NCBI RefSeq assembly: GCF_014696315.1 | Contig: NZ_JACJPX010000012.1 | Coordinates: 62,001 to 126,000 of the forward strand | Length of the DNA: 64,000 nucleotides | Source: Calothrix membranacea FACHB-236 | GTDB lineage: Bacteria > Cyanobacteriota > Cyanobacteriia > Cyanobacteriales > Nostocaceae | Direction of reading: 5' to 3' | Shown: positions 27,849 through 37,694 of the stretch, piece after piece | Numbering within the stretch: the stretch's first letter is position 1 | How the letters are laid out: every line of letters starts with the position of its first letter | The notes under the pieces: model-generated | Told to the model about the DNA's origin: nothing | What the model saw: the letters and a program-made list of their open reading frames with translations, nothing else | The model's database searches: none | Position numbers and translations under genes: made by a program

Positions 27849-30800
27849 ATGCATCTGCACTATTTACACCCCCAACACCTTGAGGAATTAGTCAAGAGCA
27901 GTGGCATAAATTTACACATTGCGAAGCTGAATTTTTTGTCCCTTCAAGGGATCAACGCCTATGAGTACCTGTTGATTTCTGAGTTACTTCCCCGCACCAA
28001 CACCGGGATGGTAAAAAACGCCTGGTTGCAACGTTACGCCCATATCACCGAAGGCGGTTGGTGGTGTTCGGGACTCGATCCGGTGAATAATTGGCAAATG
28101 ATGGAATGGGGATGCTTTAAGCCAAACCAACCCCGGATAAATCAAAATGGTAAGGCTATCAAGTATGAACATCCCCCCAGTACGCCAACGCGGGTGTTTT
28201 GTCTGCGCGTGACACTAGATGTTTGGCAGCAAGTCGCCCAGCGTTACAATATCTCTCTACCCAACAATATTAGTATTGCTGCCAGTGGCGAAGCTGTAGG
28301 CTTTTGGCAATGGGTGATGGAACAGAACATTCCCCTAATGATTTGCGAAGGTGCGAAGAAAGCCGCCACACTCTTAAGCCAAGGATACGCTGCGATCGCA
28401 ATTCCGGGAATTACTAGCGGCTATCGGGTAGTCAAAGATGACTTTGGTAAAGTTACTCGTCGTCAGCTAATTCCTGACTTAGGAATTTTTACTCTCAAAA
28501 AACGTACTTTTTATATTTGCTTTGATTTTGAAACTAAACCCAAAACTATCGCCGCAGTTAATAACGCCATTTCTCAACTAGGTTTTTTATTTCAAGAAAA
28601 AAACTGCCCTGTAAAAGTTATTGAACTACCAGGAGTAGAAAAAGGCGTTGATGAGTTTATTGTTGCTAAAGGTGCAAGTAGCTTTGATAAGGTTTATCGC
28701 CAAAGTGTTGATTTAGAAGTTTATCTAGCTTTAACTAAACCCCATACTGAATTAACTATTCCCGCTGCAATTACTGTAAATTCTCCTTATTTAGGTGAAA
28801 TTCCTTTTCCCACCTCTGGCTTAGTAGGAGTGAAATCAGCTAAAGGAACGGGTAAAACTACAGGATTAAAAGCTGTTGTTAATCAAGCTAAAAATAGAAA
28901 TCAGCCTATCTTATTAATTACCCATAGAATTCAACTGGGAAAGTTTTTATGTGAAAAAATTGGCATTAACTGGGGTATTAATTACGGAGAATTGAAAGGG
29001 AATATTCACCAAGTCCCCATGCCACCTGCTCTATTTACTATGCCCAAATCCTTTGGATTGTGCGTTGATTCTATTTGGAAACTGAACCCTGAAGATTGGC
29101 AAGGAGCAATAGTAATTTTAGATGAAGTAGAGCAGTCTTTATGGCATCTACTCAATAGTAATACTTGTAAACAAAAACGCGTCAAAATATTAAAGATATT
29201 CCAACAATTAATTGCTACGGTTTTAAGTACTGGTGGGTTAGTCATTGCCCAAGATGCAGATTTATCTGATGTTTCTCTAGAATATCTACAGGGATTAGCA
29301 GGAACTAAATTAACACCTTGGATAGTTTTAAATCAATGGCAACCCGAACGCGGGTGGGATGTCACTTTTTATGATTCTCCTAACCCAACGCCGTTAATTC
29401 ATCAATTGGAATTAGATTTAATCGCTGGACGAAAATGTTATGTAACTACCGATAGTAGAACTGGGCGTTACAGTTGTGAAACAATTGAACGGTATTTAAA
29501 AGAACGCTTAGAAAAATTACGCCGTCAATTTCCTAAAACTTTAGTCGTTAGCAGCCAAACTACAAATACACCAGGCCATGCAGCAGTTGATTTTGTAGCA
29601 GCGATTAATGCAAAAATTCCTGAATATGAGACGGTATTTGTTACCCCTAGCATTGGCACAGGAATTAGTATCGATGTGCAACATTTTGATAGAGTATATG
29701 GCATCTTTCAAGGCGTAATTCCTGATTCAGAGGCTCGACAAGCCTTAGCTAGAGTCAGAGATAATGTGCCGCGTGTGGTTTGGTGTGCCAAGCGGGGGAT
29801 TGGTTTAATTGGTAGCGGAAGTACAAATTATCGTTTGCTTTCCTATTGGTATCAAGAGAACCAAAAAGATAATTTAGCTTTGCTCAGTCCTCTACATAAA
29901 ATTGATGTTGATTTACCCTTAGTTTATGACCCCATTCATTTACGAACATGGGCGAAATTATCTGCTAGGGTAAATGCTTCCATTCGTCTTTATCGCCAAT
30001 CTTTACAAGAAGGGTTAATTACAGATGGACACCAAATTTGGGCAAGAAGTAATGCCGTACACAATAATATTATTCGCGATTTACGCTTAGCATTTTTAGC
30101 AACAGATCCACAAGATTTAACCAATCGCAAGCGGTTGATTTTAGAGATTGTCAAAGTTCAAAAAGAATGGACAGAAAAACGGCAAAAATCTAAAGAGATT
30201 AAACGTAAAATTCGCGATATTAAGCAGCAAAATCAATTGTTAGCAGCCACATCTGTGGCTAATGCTAGGGATATTGATTATGTTGAGTATGAGAATTTAT
30301 TAGCTAAGCATTCCCTAACTCAAGATGAACGCAATGCCGTTGAGAAGTATGTTCTCAGGCAGAGGTATGGTATAGAAGTTACGCCAAATTTGAAGTTACA
30401 AGATGATAGAGGCTATTACGGACAACTGTTAACTCACTATTATTTAACCCACGAAAGCGAATATTTTCACATTCGCGATCGCCAGGAATGGCACCAACAA
30501 TTATCATGGGGTGATGGGCAGGTTTTTCTACCAGATTTAAAGACTTATACGCTAAAAGTTGAGGCGATGAGAGCCTTAGGAATGGTAGATTTCCTGGCAG
30601 TAGGTAGAGAATTTACAGAAGATGAGCCAGATTTAATTCTGTTGAAAAATTTAGCAGTACAGAATAGTAAACATATTAAGAGAGTACTGGGTATTAATTT
30701 AGGAAGCATTCCCGAACATATTTCGGGAATTAAAATACTCAGTCGGTTGTTAAATTTGTTGGGGTTAAAATTAAAACGAGTGGATGCAAGTTATCAAATT

Positions 30801-30950
30801 GACTCAGAAACCCTTGATGATGGTAGACAAAAAATCTTTGCGATTTGGCATCGAAGGGATGAGTTAATGTTGACTCATCTGCGAAATATGAGAGATGAGT
30901 CGGTTCATCCTCTATCGGAATGGCAACCAGTAGTAGCAATTCGGAATTAA
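27849..30950 (+). CDS. CyRepA1-family plasmid replication-type protein (DUF3854 TOPRIM plus helicase-like)
   Basis: 1033 residues. Residues about 60-290 form a DUF3854 TOPRIM-like domain (MICEGAKKAATLLSQGY, FYICFDFETKPK, KGVDEFIVA). Residues about 315-680 are a P-loop helicase-like module: VKSAKGTGKTTGLKAV (Walker A), ILLITHRIQL, VILDEVEQSLWHLL (DExx), and GTGISIDVQHFDRVYGIFQG with QALARVRD resembling motif VI. The rest is helical and charged, with a coiled coil near 780-800. Such proteins are initiators or helicases of cyanobacterial plasmids and also occur in chromosomes. Here no partition or mobilisation genes flank it. A MITE follows its stop codon directly. Confidence 0.8.
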   Translation: MHLHYLHPQHLEELVKSSGINLHIAKLNFLSLQGINAYEYLLISELLPRTNTGMVKNAWLQRYAHITEGGWWCSGLDPVNNWQMMEWGCFKPNQPRINQNGKAIKYEHPPSTPTRVFCLRVTLDVWQQVAQRYNISLPNNISIAASGEAVGFWQWVMEQNIPLMICEGAKKAATLLSQGYAAIAIPGITSGYRVVKDDFGKVTRRQLIPDLGIFTLKKRTFYICFDFETKPKTIAAVNNAISQLGFLFQEKNCPVKVIELPGVEKGVDEFIVAKGASSFDKVYRQSVDLEVYLALTKPHTELTIPAAITVNSPYLGEIPFPTSGLVGVKSAKGTGKTTGLKAVVNQAKNRNQPILLITHRIQLGKFLCEKIGINWGINYGELKGNIHQVPMPPALFTMPKSFGLCVDSIWKLNPEDWQGAIVILDEVEQSLWHLLNSNTCKQKRVKILKIFQQLIATVLSTGGLVIAQDADLSDVSLEYLQGLAGTKLTPWIVLNQWQPERGWDVTFYDSPNPTPLIHQLELDLIAGRKCYVTTDSRTGRYSCETIERYLKERLEKLRRQFPKTLVVSSQTTNTPGHAAVDFVAAINAKIPEYETVFVTPSIGTGISIDVQHFDRVYGIFQGVIPDSEARQALARVRDNVPRVVWCAKRGIGLIGSGSTNYRLLSYWYQENQKDNLALLSPLHKIDVDLPLVYDPIHLRTWAKLSARVNASIRLYRQSLQEGLITDGHQIWARSNAVHNNIIRDLRLAFLATDPQDLTNRKRLILEIVKVQKEWTEKRQKSKEIKRKIRDIKQQNQLLAATSVANARDIDYVEYENLLAKHSLTQDERNAVEKYVLRQRYGIEVTPNLKLQDDRGYYGQLLTHYYLTHESEYFHIRDRQEWHQQLSWGDGQVFLPDLKTYTLKVEAMRALGMVDFLAVGREFTEDEPDLILLKNLAVQNSKHIKRVLGINLGSIPEHISGIKILSRLLNLLGLKLKRVDASYQIDSETLDDGRQKIFAIWHRRDELMLTHLRNMRDESVHPLSEWQPVVAIRN

Positions 30951-30952
30951 TC

Positions 30953-31066
30953 AGGACTTACGCAACTGGCACAAATATTTTCGGGGTGTGGCAGTCAAAA
31001 ATTGGACTTTGGACTTTTGACACTTGACAACCACTGCGGGAAAAATATGGCACTTGCGTAAGTCCT
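30953..31066. mobile_element. MITE with AGGACTTACGCA terminal inverted repeats
   Basis: The left end AGGACTTACGCAACTGGCAC (30953 onward) and the right end AGGACTTACGCAAGTGCCAT (other strand, from 31066) are imperfect inverted repeats extending over about 28 bp. The 114-bp element fills the whole gap between two convergent genes, so it may also serve as their shared terminator. A single related end is at 26525-26548. No clear target duplication is seen. Confidence 0.7.
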
Positions 31067-31070
31067 AGTT

Positions 31071-32678
31071 TTAATTTTGCAGTAATTCTTGGTAATATTG
31101 CTCTGGTGTACTGGGTAAATAGCTTGTCATTTGCAAGGTTTGGTTACTTAACTTGTAGCTTTGAGTAATGTTAATGCGGTTGAGGAAATCTAAATCGTGG
31201 GAAATTACCCACAGCGCGCCTTGATACTCATTGATACCTACTATCATTTGCTCAACAGTTTCAATATCTAAGTTATTAGTCGGCTCATCGAGAATCAACA
31301 GGTCAATTTCCGAGATACTAATAATTGCGATCGCTAATCTGGCTAATTCCCCGCCACTCAACACTGATGCACTCTTGTGAACGTCATCGTATTTAAACAA
31401 AAAGTGTCCTAGTTGTTGACGCAGTAGTTGATAGCTGAGGCTGGGGTTCGCCGCTTGCATATTTTCTAAAATCGTCTGCTGACGGTTTACCAGTTCATAG
31501 GTTTGGTCGAGATATACGGCTTTCATGGCTGGTGCAAGTAAAATTTCACTCCCACCTAAAACTGCTTTTGGCTGTTCCATTCCCAGAATTGCTTTGGCGA
31601 GAGTCGATTTACCGGAACCATTCGCACCGACAATTGCCAGGCGATCGCCTGTGGTAATATGCAGTTGGATGTTTTGTATCAGTAAGCGCTCTGATACCCA
31701 AAGATTGGCATCTTGAATATCAATCAGGTTGCGTCGTTTTTGAGCTTTTTCAGCTAATTGAATACTGGTTGCTTTTGTGGTTTTTACTTTAGTATCTGCC
31801 ACGTTTTGCGTAGCTTTTGATACGGCAATTTCATGCTTCTTTTTGGCATTCCCAGAAGCAGCCTCGGCTTTGGTTTTAATCAATCCGGCTGAGGCGCGAT
31901 CAACACTGCCATTGAGAAACTTAGCACGTCCTTGACGCTGAGATTGCGCGGCGCGTTGCTGTTCTTGCATTGCTGTAGTTTGCACGCGTTTGAGTTCTTT
32001 TCTGGCGACTTCATGCGATCGCACTGCGGCTGCTAACTCAATTTCTTTTTGTTGGCGGTATTCAGAAAAATTACCTCCATATACTTTTACCCCTTCAGGC
32101 GTTAGTTCCCAAGTAATTTCTGTCACCTGATCCAAAAATAAAGGCTTGTGGGAAACAATAATATATGCGCCAGAGAAATTTACTAAAAACTGCCTTAAAT
32201 TTTCTAGTGCGAGTAGATCCATGTGATTCGTTGGTTCGTCTAGCAATAGTATGTTTGGTTGTTGAAATAAACCAATTGCTAGAAATAGTTTTGTGAGTTC
32301 GCCACCACTCAAGTTAGTCATTGATAAAGATAAGTCTATGGTCGTGTGGAATTGCGTTTGTAAAACTTCCTCAATCTGCCACCATTCATCAGATTTGGCA
32401 CTTAAGAAATCGAGTACTGTTTCTGCAGTAATCTCTTGCCTGATGGTGCTAATTTGGGGCAAATAGTAGACATTACCCTTGCACCATACAGAACCACTGC
32501 TAGGCATAATTTGCCCTGCAAGTATCTTCAACAGGGTGGATTTTCCCACACCATTACTACCAACTAAAGCGATGCGATCGCCTGCGGCAATACTCACCTG
32601 AACTTTATCGAATAAAGTCCTGGTTGAGCCGAGTTGATAAGCTAAATTCTCAGCTAATAATATTGATTTTTTCTGCAT
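31071..32678 (-). CDS. ABC-F family ATPase (ribosome-protection-like)
   Basis: 535 residues from the ATG at 32678 (a TTG at 32687 would add three). Two ABC domains without membrane segments: Walker A GSNGVGKSTLLKIL and GANGSGKSTLAKAIL, signatures LSGGELTKLFLAI and LSGGELARLAIAI, Walker B LLLDEPTNHMD and LILDEPTNNLD. The linker between them (about 200-310) is long, charged and Lys/Gln/Ala-rich, as in ABC-F proteins that reach into the ribosomal E/P site. Architecture recalls the Msr/Lsa-like antibiotic-resistance ABC-F proteins as much as EttA/Uup; resistance is possible but unproven. Stand-alone gene. Confidence 0.85.
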   Translation of the reverse strand: MQKKSILLAENLAYQLGSTRTLFDKVQVSIAAGDRIALVGSNGVGKSTLLKILAGQIMPSSGSVWCKGNVYYLPQISTIRQEITAETVLDFLSAKSDEWWQIEEVLQTQFHTTIDLSLSMTNLSGGELTKLFLAIGLFQQPNILLLDEPTNHMDLLALENLRQFLVNFSGAYIIVSHKPLFLDQVTEITWELTPEGVKVYGGNFSEYRQQKEIELAAAVRSHEVARKELKRVQTTAMQEQQRAAQSQRQGRAKFLNGSVDRASAGLIKTKAEAASGNAKKKHEIAVSKATQNVADTKVKTTKATSIQLAEKAQKRRNLIDIQDANLWVSERLLIQNIQLHITTGDRLAIVGANGSGKSTLAKAILGMEQPKAVLGGSEILLAPAMKAVYLDQTYELVNRQQTILENMQAANPSLSYQLLRQQLGHFLFKYDDVHKSASVLSGGELARLAIAIISISEIDLLILDEPTNNLDIETVEQMIVGINEYQGALWVISHDLDFLNRINITQSYKLSNQTLQMTSYLPSTPEQYYQELLQN

Positions 32679-33250
32679 TCTTCTCAAACCTCAATTCCCA
32701 AAGTTCCACCCGTTGATTAACAACAATTTCGGGTAGATGATTTGCAAAACAAATCTAGCCGTAGCAATCTCACGGCTGACTATAGATACGATAAATCACA
32801 ATATTTTTAGAACATGATTATTCTGAAGTAACCTGTCAAACTGCTTGTGTTGATTAGGTTTTGACATTTGTTGCAGGCAGGCAACAAGAGGCTGTTACTA
32901 CTTCATTTCAGCTATCTCGCTAGCGATTTGTAGAGGTTTGATATTGAATACAGTGTAGCACTAATAAATTCCAGAAGCCTAAGAGGTTATTTTAACAGTA
33001 TTTGGCTGTGACTTGAGATACTTATTAATCCCTACTACCCCCTTGAAAAATGGTGGAAATAGAATTAAATTACAGCATTTTATCAGTGTGATGGCTTGAC
33101 AAGCTTAATTTCTCAACTAAAATTTTGCCAAGATATGTAAATATACTGCTTTTTACTGCAAGAAGTTATTTAAGTGACATTAGGTAGGCGTTTCAAAAGT
33201 AAAAAAGCTAAGTTAGATATTAGTGCTTTTGAATACTTTATCTAGCAAGT
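32679..33250. other. Intergenic region, nothing recognised
   Basis: AT-rich spacer between two divergently transcribed genes. No ORF with coding character, RNA gene or strong repeat was seen. Confidence 0.4.
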
Positions 33251-33967
33251 ATGACTAAGAGTAAAGCGTTATATATTTTATCAGATAAGTCTAAACGCAA
33301 TTTATTGGCTTTTAACTCACCTGTGAAAAAGTATAAATTATTAGCAAAAATAGCTTTTGCATTCTTGAGTTTAGGGTTAGTTAATGTTACTCCTAGCCTG
33401 ATTGCGAATGCAGCGATCGCAAACAAAGCACAAGTAAAAAAAGTGATTTGTCAATCAAAGAAACTGGGATATGAAGAAGCTTTATTTTTTTACCTAGCAA
33501 AACCACAACAAGAATTTGAGAGTGCAGGAGTCATCAATTTATACGAAGATGCAAGATTGGAAGTACTGGCAAAAGGTATTGAAAATTGGCTATATGTAAA
33601 AGTGATTGATTCTGAATCTCCGAAAGATAAATTTTTGGAAGGTTGGGTAAGTTCAGCAGCCCTTAAATGTAACGCTAAAATCGCTGAAGTCAAACCAGCG
33701 ATGTGCGAAGTAACTGGACTTGTGAAAGGACAGTTAAGTTTACGACGTACACCAGGTGGAAAAGTCGAAGCTGGTTTAGATAATGGTAACAACGTCACAT
33801 TATTAATGCGTGATATATCAACCTTGAGTGCTACTCCAACACCCTGGATTAAAGTACGCGTTATACCAGAATCCAACCCTAAATTAGCAAATAAAGAAGG
33901 GTGGATTAATTCTGATTACGTTATTTGCTATAGCAATCAAAGTAATGACGCGATCAATTTTCCTTAA
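33251..33967 (+). CDS. Exported SH3-domain (SH3b-like) protein
   Basis: 238 residues. A basic N-terminus of about 35 residues leads into a hydrophobic helix (LLAKIAFAFLSLGLVNVTPSLIANAAIA) that looks like a long signal peptide with cleavage near ANA. Two SH3b-like segments follow: residues about 90-145 (INLYEDARLEVLAKG, EGWVSSAALKC) and 155-235 (GQLSLRRTPGGKVEAGLDNG, EGWINSDYVICY). Four Cys occur after the signal peptide, possibly in disulfides. SH3b domains often bind peptidoglycan. No enzymatic domain is attached. Confidence 0.75.
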   Translation: MTKSKALYILSDKSKRNLLAFNSPVKKYKLLAKIAFAFLSLGLVNVTPSLIANAAIANKAQVKKVICQSKKLGYEEALFFYLAKPQQEFESAGVINLYEDARLEVLAKGIENWLYVKVIDSESPKDKFLEGWVSSAALKCNAKIAEVKPAMCEVTGLVKGQLSLRRTPGGKVEAGLDNGNNVTLLMRDISTLSATPTPWIKVRVIPESNPKLANKEGWINSDYVICYSNQSNDAINFP

Positions 33968-34009
33968 AGTTTATAGCTTGGCTTTTCTTTAACGCGTCGT
34001 TCTTGATGT

Positions 34010-34052
34010 CATTGGGAGTGCGTGATTGCTTTAAAATCACGCACTCCCAATG
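34010..34052. terminator. Bidirectional terminator-like hairpin
   Basis: A perfect 18-bp stem (CATTGGGAGTGCGTGATT at 34010-34027 with its complement at 34035-34052) and a 7-base loop sit between the convergent SH3 and ppx genes. It is a very strong structure, but without a clean U-tract on either side. Confidence 0.75.
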
Positions 34053-34133
34053 ACTGTATACTTTTAATTGTTATTAGGGATGGCTAGCCTGTGGAAATCT
34101 CTCAGATTTTGCTGCCAATATTAACTGCGTAAA

Positions 34134-35786
34134 CTATGAACTAATAGACATCGTATAAGGTTCTAATGTTGTGATTAAGTGGACATTAAACTCTGCCTCA
34201 AATACAGATTTTTTGTAATCCAAACTCCATAGTTCTAAGGCACAGTCATCATCAGGATGGGAGGGGAAAATTCGCAGATACAATTTTATGGTGTGTGGAT
34301 GATATTCACACTGTACTCTTTCAATAGCACCAAGTTGTCGCCTATCTAAAGCCACTGCCAATCTTAACAGCGTACTTAATTGGCTGACTATTTGACGATG
34401 TTGTTTAGTTAGCAGATTGCGGAAATTTTCGTGCTTTTTCTTAGGAGCAGATTTGCGATGATAGCGCGCTATATTTGCAATAATTTCTATTTCGCTTTCC
34501 GTATAACCAAGTAATTCGCTGTTACGAATCAGATAGTAAGAATGTTTGTGGTGAGAGGAATGGCTAATATGATGACCGCAATTATGTAATATTGCAGCCG
34601 CCCATAGTAGTTGTCGTTCTTCCTCGCCCCAAAAGTGTAATTTGTTTTGAGTTTGGTCAAATATACTGAGGGCAAATCCGGCGACGCGATCGCTATGCTC
34701 TAAGTTAATTTGGTATTTATTAGCTTGTTTGAGTACACTACGCTGCCGAATTGAGCTTTGGAAACGCAGTTTATCTTCAATTAAACCGTGGGCTAGCATC
34801 CAGTCCACGATTACGCCTTCGCGCAAAGAACGCTCACAAGTTGTTATTGATTCAACGCCCAAAAGGGTCATAGCTTCCTGTAATATTACTGCGCCTGCCA
34901 GTATAACTTCCGACCGCTTATCTGGCATACCTGGTATCGCAGTGCGTTCAACGTTACTCAGTTTCCGCAGGCGATTTACCCAATCTCTTAAATCTTTCAG
35001 GCTTAATTGATAGCCATTGAGTGTAGAAGGTTCATAACCCAATTTTTCCCTAGCATTGATTAGTGCTAAGGTTTCAATAGTGCCAGCCGTGCCTACTAAA
35101 CGTGGCGATTCTCCAAATTTGAGGTTTGCTAAAACCTCTTCTACAGAACGTTCTAACATCCCCCGTGCATAGGCTTGGAGATATTGAAACTCCGTGTTGC
35201 TGATAGGATCTGTGGTGATTAACTCACCAGTCAGCCGGACTGCACCAATTTTGGTACTTGTGAGCGTGCGCGGTTCGTTACTATCCCCCAAAATTAATTC
35301 TGTAGAACCACCGCCAATATCAATAATCATATGCGGTTGGTTATTGAATTCCATCCCCGAAAGCACACCTAGGTAGATACGCCGCGCTTCCTCTTGTCCA
35401 GAAATTAAGTCAACGCTTAAACCTAAATCAACTAAAACTCTGTGTAAAAAATCTTTACCATTGGGTGCTTCGCGCACCGCACTAGTTGCGACAGCCACAA
35501 TAGTTTCCGCGTTGAAAGTTTCGGCAACTTTTTGAAAGCGTCCTAAAGCTGCGATCGCCCTGTCCATCACTTCTGGTTTAAGATTACCTGTAGCCAGATC
35601 GCGATCGCCTAGTCTCACAGTTTCTTTTTCTCTGGCAATAATGCTAAAAGCTGGTAGGGTAGCGTCAATTTTTACCACTACCATATGCAGAGAATTTGTA
35701 CCCAGGTCAATGGCAGCAATAATCCGATTTTGCTTAAAGGTCGGAGTGGGAATGCTCACGTGGTTAGTCGAAACTAAACTTAGCAT
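34134..35786 (-). CDS. ppx: Exopolyphosphatase / pppGpp phosphohydrolase (Ppx/GppA)
   Basis: 550 residues. Ppx/GppA ASKHA-fold halves: AIDLGTNSLHMVVVKID (phosphate 1 loop), ATSAVREAPN, MIIDIGGGSTELILG (phosphate 2), and AGAVILQEAM. The C-terminal 200 residues form an HD-like domain (LLWAAAILHNCGHHISHSSHH). It hydrolyses inorganic polyphosphate from the ends and perhaps pppGpp, in the cytoplasm. Length is as usual for cyanobacteria. It is divergent from the ubiA-type gene, an arrangement I recall as common in cyanobacteria. Confidence 0.93.
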   Translation of the reverse strand: MLSLVSTNHVSIPTPTFKQNRIIAAIDLGTNSLHMVVVKIDATLPAFSIIAREKETVRLGDRDLATGNLKPEVMDRAIAALGRFQKVAETFNAETIVAVATSAVREAPNGKDFLHRVLVDLGLSVDLISGQEEARRIYLGVLSGMEFNNQPHMIIDIGGGSTELILGDSNEPRTLTSTKIGAVRLTGELITTDPISNTEFQYLQAYARGMLERSVEEVLANLKFGESPRLVGTAGTIETLALINAREKLGYEPSTLNGYQLSLKDLRDWVNRLRKLSNVERTAIPGMPDKRSEVILAGAVILQEAMTLLGVESITTCERSLREGVIVDWMLAHGLIEDKLRFQSSIRQRSVLKQANKYQINLEHSDRVAGFALSIFDQTQNKLHFWGEEERQLLWAAAILHNCGHHISHSSHHKHSYYLIRNSELLGYTESEIEIIANIARYHRKSAPKKKHENFRNLLTKQHRQIVSQLSTLLRLAVALDRRQLGAIERVQCEYHPHTIKLYLRIFPSHPDDDCALELWSLDYKKSVFEAEFNVHLITTLEPYTMSISS

Positions 35787-36035
35787 CTAGTTTTCTCTCT
35801 GTTAGTAAGGATAGTAAAAACTGTGTGTCGGGGTCATAAAGGTTAAGTGAAGATTAACTCAACCTTGATCATGAATATTCACTCTGCTGCTCACAACTAA
35901 ATTGACCGTTTAGATGTATCTAAGGATGCAAGTTTAGGTTGTGTTTTTACAAATAGCAAATAAAGATATTCTATAGATGTAAAGATGTGTTAATTCATCT
36001 AGCTAAAGTAATTACTTGATTTTTTGTTTACTTCT

Positions 36036-36917
36036 ATGTTAAGAACGCCAGAAAGCAACCAAGAACCGATGTGGCTGATAATTATTCGGCTTTTGCGTTG
36101 GCATAAACCAGAAGGGCGATTAATCTTAATGATTCCTGCCCTTTGGGCTGTGTTTTTAGCAGCCGCAGGTAAACCACCTTTGCCTTTAGTAGGCGTGATT
36201 ATTTTAGGTACTCTTGCTACCAGTGCGGCTGGGTGTGTTGTCAATGATTTGTGGGATCGGGATATCGATCCGGAAGTAGAAAGAACTCGCGATCGCCCCC
36301 TAGCTGCCCGTACACTTTCAATTAAAGTCGGGATTGTTGTCGGCGTAGTAGCGCTGGCTTGTGCCGCAGTTTTGGCGTTTTATCTTAATCCTTTAACTTT
36401 TTGGTTATCAGCAGCAGCAGTTCCCGTCATTTTGCTATATCCAGGCGCAAAGCGAGTTTTTCCTGTACCGCAGTTAGTGCTTTCAATTGCTTGGGGTTTT
36501 GCCGTATTAATTAGCTGGAGTGCTGTTACACAAAACATTTCCCAACCGACTTGGTTACTTTGGGGTGCAACGGTACTGTGGACATTGGGATTTGATACCG
36601 TATATGCCATGAGCGACAAGGAAGACGATCGCCGGATTGGTGTTAATTCTAGCGCTCTATTTTTTGGTAATTACGCACCTTTAGCCATTGCTGTTTTCTT
36701 TGCTGGAACAATCACTTTACTGGCTTACTTAGGAATTGTGACTCACCTTCACATAGCCTTTTGGATTAGCCTAGTAATTGCCACAATTGGCTGGATTTGG
36801 CAATCAATCAAATTAAGTCAACCAAATTTACCCAACCCTATTTATGGTGAGATGTTTCGCCAAAATGTCTGGATTGGTTTTATCTTATTGGGTGGAATGA
36901 TTGTTGGCTGTTTTTAA
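36036..36917 (+). CDS. ubiA: 4-hydroxybenzoate polyprenyl (solanesyl) transferase
   Basis: 293 residues from the ATG at 36036 (a TTG at 36024 is possible). UbiA superfamily with about eight membrane helices. The first Asp-rich site is NDLWDRDIDPEVERTRDRPL, the second is YAMSDKEDDRRIGVNS. KPEGRLILMIPALWAV is typical of cyanobacterial 4-hydroxybenzoate prenyltransferases that start plastoquinone synthesis in the membrane. A strong terminator hairpin follows 24 bp after the stop. Function is by family; the prenyl chain length is inferred from the organism. Confidence 0.92.
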   Translation: MLRTPESNQEPMWLIIIRLLRWHKPEGRLILMIPALWAVFLAAAGKPPLPLVGVIILGTLATSAAGCVVNDLWDRDIDPEVERTRDRPLAARTLSIKVGIVVGVVALACAAVLAFYLNPLTFWLSAAAVPVILLYPGAKRVFPVPQLVLSIAWGFAVLISWSAVTQNISQPTWLLWGATVLWTLGFDTVYAMSDKEDDRRIGVNSSALFFGNYAPLAIAVFFAGTITLLAYLGIVTHLHIAFWISLVIATIGWIWQSIKLSQPNLPNPIYGEMFRQNVWIGFILLGGMIVGCF

Positions 36918-36940
36918 GTTTTGATTTTTTGATATTTAGC

Positions 36941-36982
36941 TAGGGGGTGAAAGGGCTATACTCGTTAGTCCCTTCACCCCCT
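36941..36982. terminator. Terminator hairpin after the ubiA-type gene
   Basis: Stem TAGGGGGTGAAAGGG (36941-36955) with TCCCTTCACCCCCTA (36969-36983) is nearly perfect, with a 13-base loop. It lies between convergent genes, 24 bp after the ubiA stop, and could serve both. Confidence 0.7.
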
Positions 36983-37016
36983 AATAATGATTATTTTGCT
37001 CAAATCTATGGCAAGT

Positions 37017-37694
37017 TTAATTTTTATCTTCCTCAACCACAACTAAACGTCCTTCCTTATATGCCTGTCGCAGTGCGATCGCTTCTGCTACTATTTGTTG
37101 AGCGCTTAAACCTTCTGTGTCAATCATGCTTTGCAGAGCCACCCCTGTATGCTCATCCTCCTCATGAATGGCTGGGATTTGGCAATATCTGCCACCATTC
37201 TTTGTTCGCCGCCAAATACTGGGTTTTTCTGGTTTTGGTTCTCTAGGAGTGCGTTTTTGTTTGACTAGAGAACGCACAGCTTCTTGAGTAATAGCTCTTA
37301 AATCTAAAAGAGCGTCTATTACTGACTTATATTTATTACTGTTATTTGCTAGCTGATAGACAGTCAATGGTTCAATTTGTGCCAAATCTTGGGGGGAAAA
37401 TTCACCAAATACGGCTGCAATCTTCAGATATCTCTTTTCTTCACCCTTCCAGCCTCGATCAATCAATAGCTGTTTGTACTGCCTCAATGAAAGCTTCTGT
37501 TTCTGTTCAGCTAACCAAAATGCATGATGTAAAATTGTTTTGGTAACATCCGCTAGGGAAAGTAGGGATACTTCTTCTCCACTAGCATTTTTCAAAGTAT
37601 TGGCTTTTTCTTGGGCGTATTGGTCAAACTCAGATTTTTTAACTACTTTAGAGTCAACCTGGGATGAAATTACAGTCTGCACTTGTGCGATCAT
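37017..37694 (-). CDS. Uncharacterised cyanobacterial protein, DNA-binding-like C-terminus
   Basis: 225 residues, soluble. No family could be named. The N-terminal 60 residues are charged; residues 60-130 are helical (KLSLRQYKQLLIDRGWKGEEKRYLKIAAVF, then a LTVYQLANNSNKYK segment), a pattern that looks like helix-turn-helix folds. A basic stretch KQKRTPREPKPEKPSIWRRT follows, then an acidic C-terminus. An SD sequence AGGAGG lies 8-9 bp before the ATG, so it is expressed. Convergent with ubiA. Similar unlinked proteins occur as accessory genes in filamentous cyanobacteria, to my recollection. Confidence 0.7.
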   Translation of the reverse strand: MIAQVQTVISSQVDSKVVKKSEFDQYAQEKANTLKNASGEEVSLLSLADVTKTILHHAFWLAEQKQKLSLRQYKQLLIDRGWKGEEKRYLKIAAVFGEFSPQDLAQIEPLTVYQLANNSNKYKSVIDALLDLRAITQEAVRSLVKQKRTPREPKPEKPSIWRRTKNGGRYCQIPAIHEEDEHTGVALQSMIDTEGLSAQQIVAEAIALRQAYKEGRLVVVEEDKN

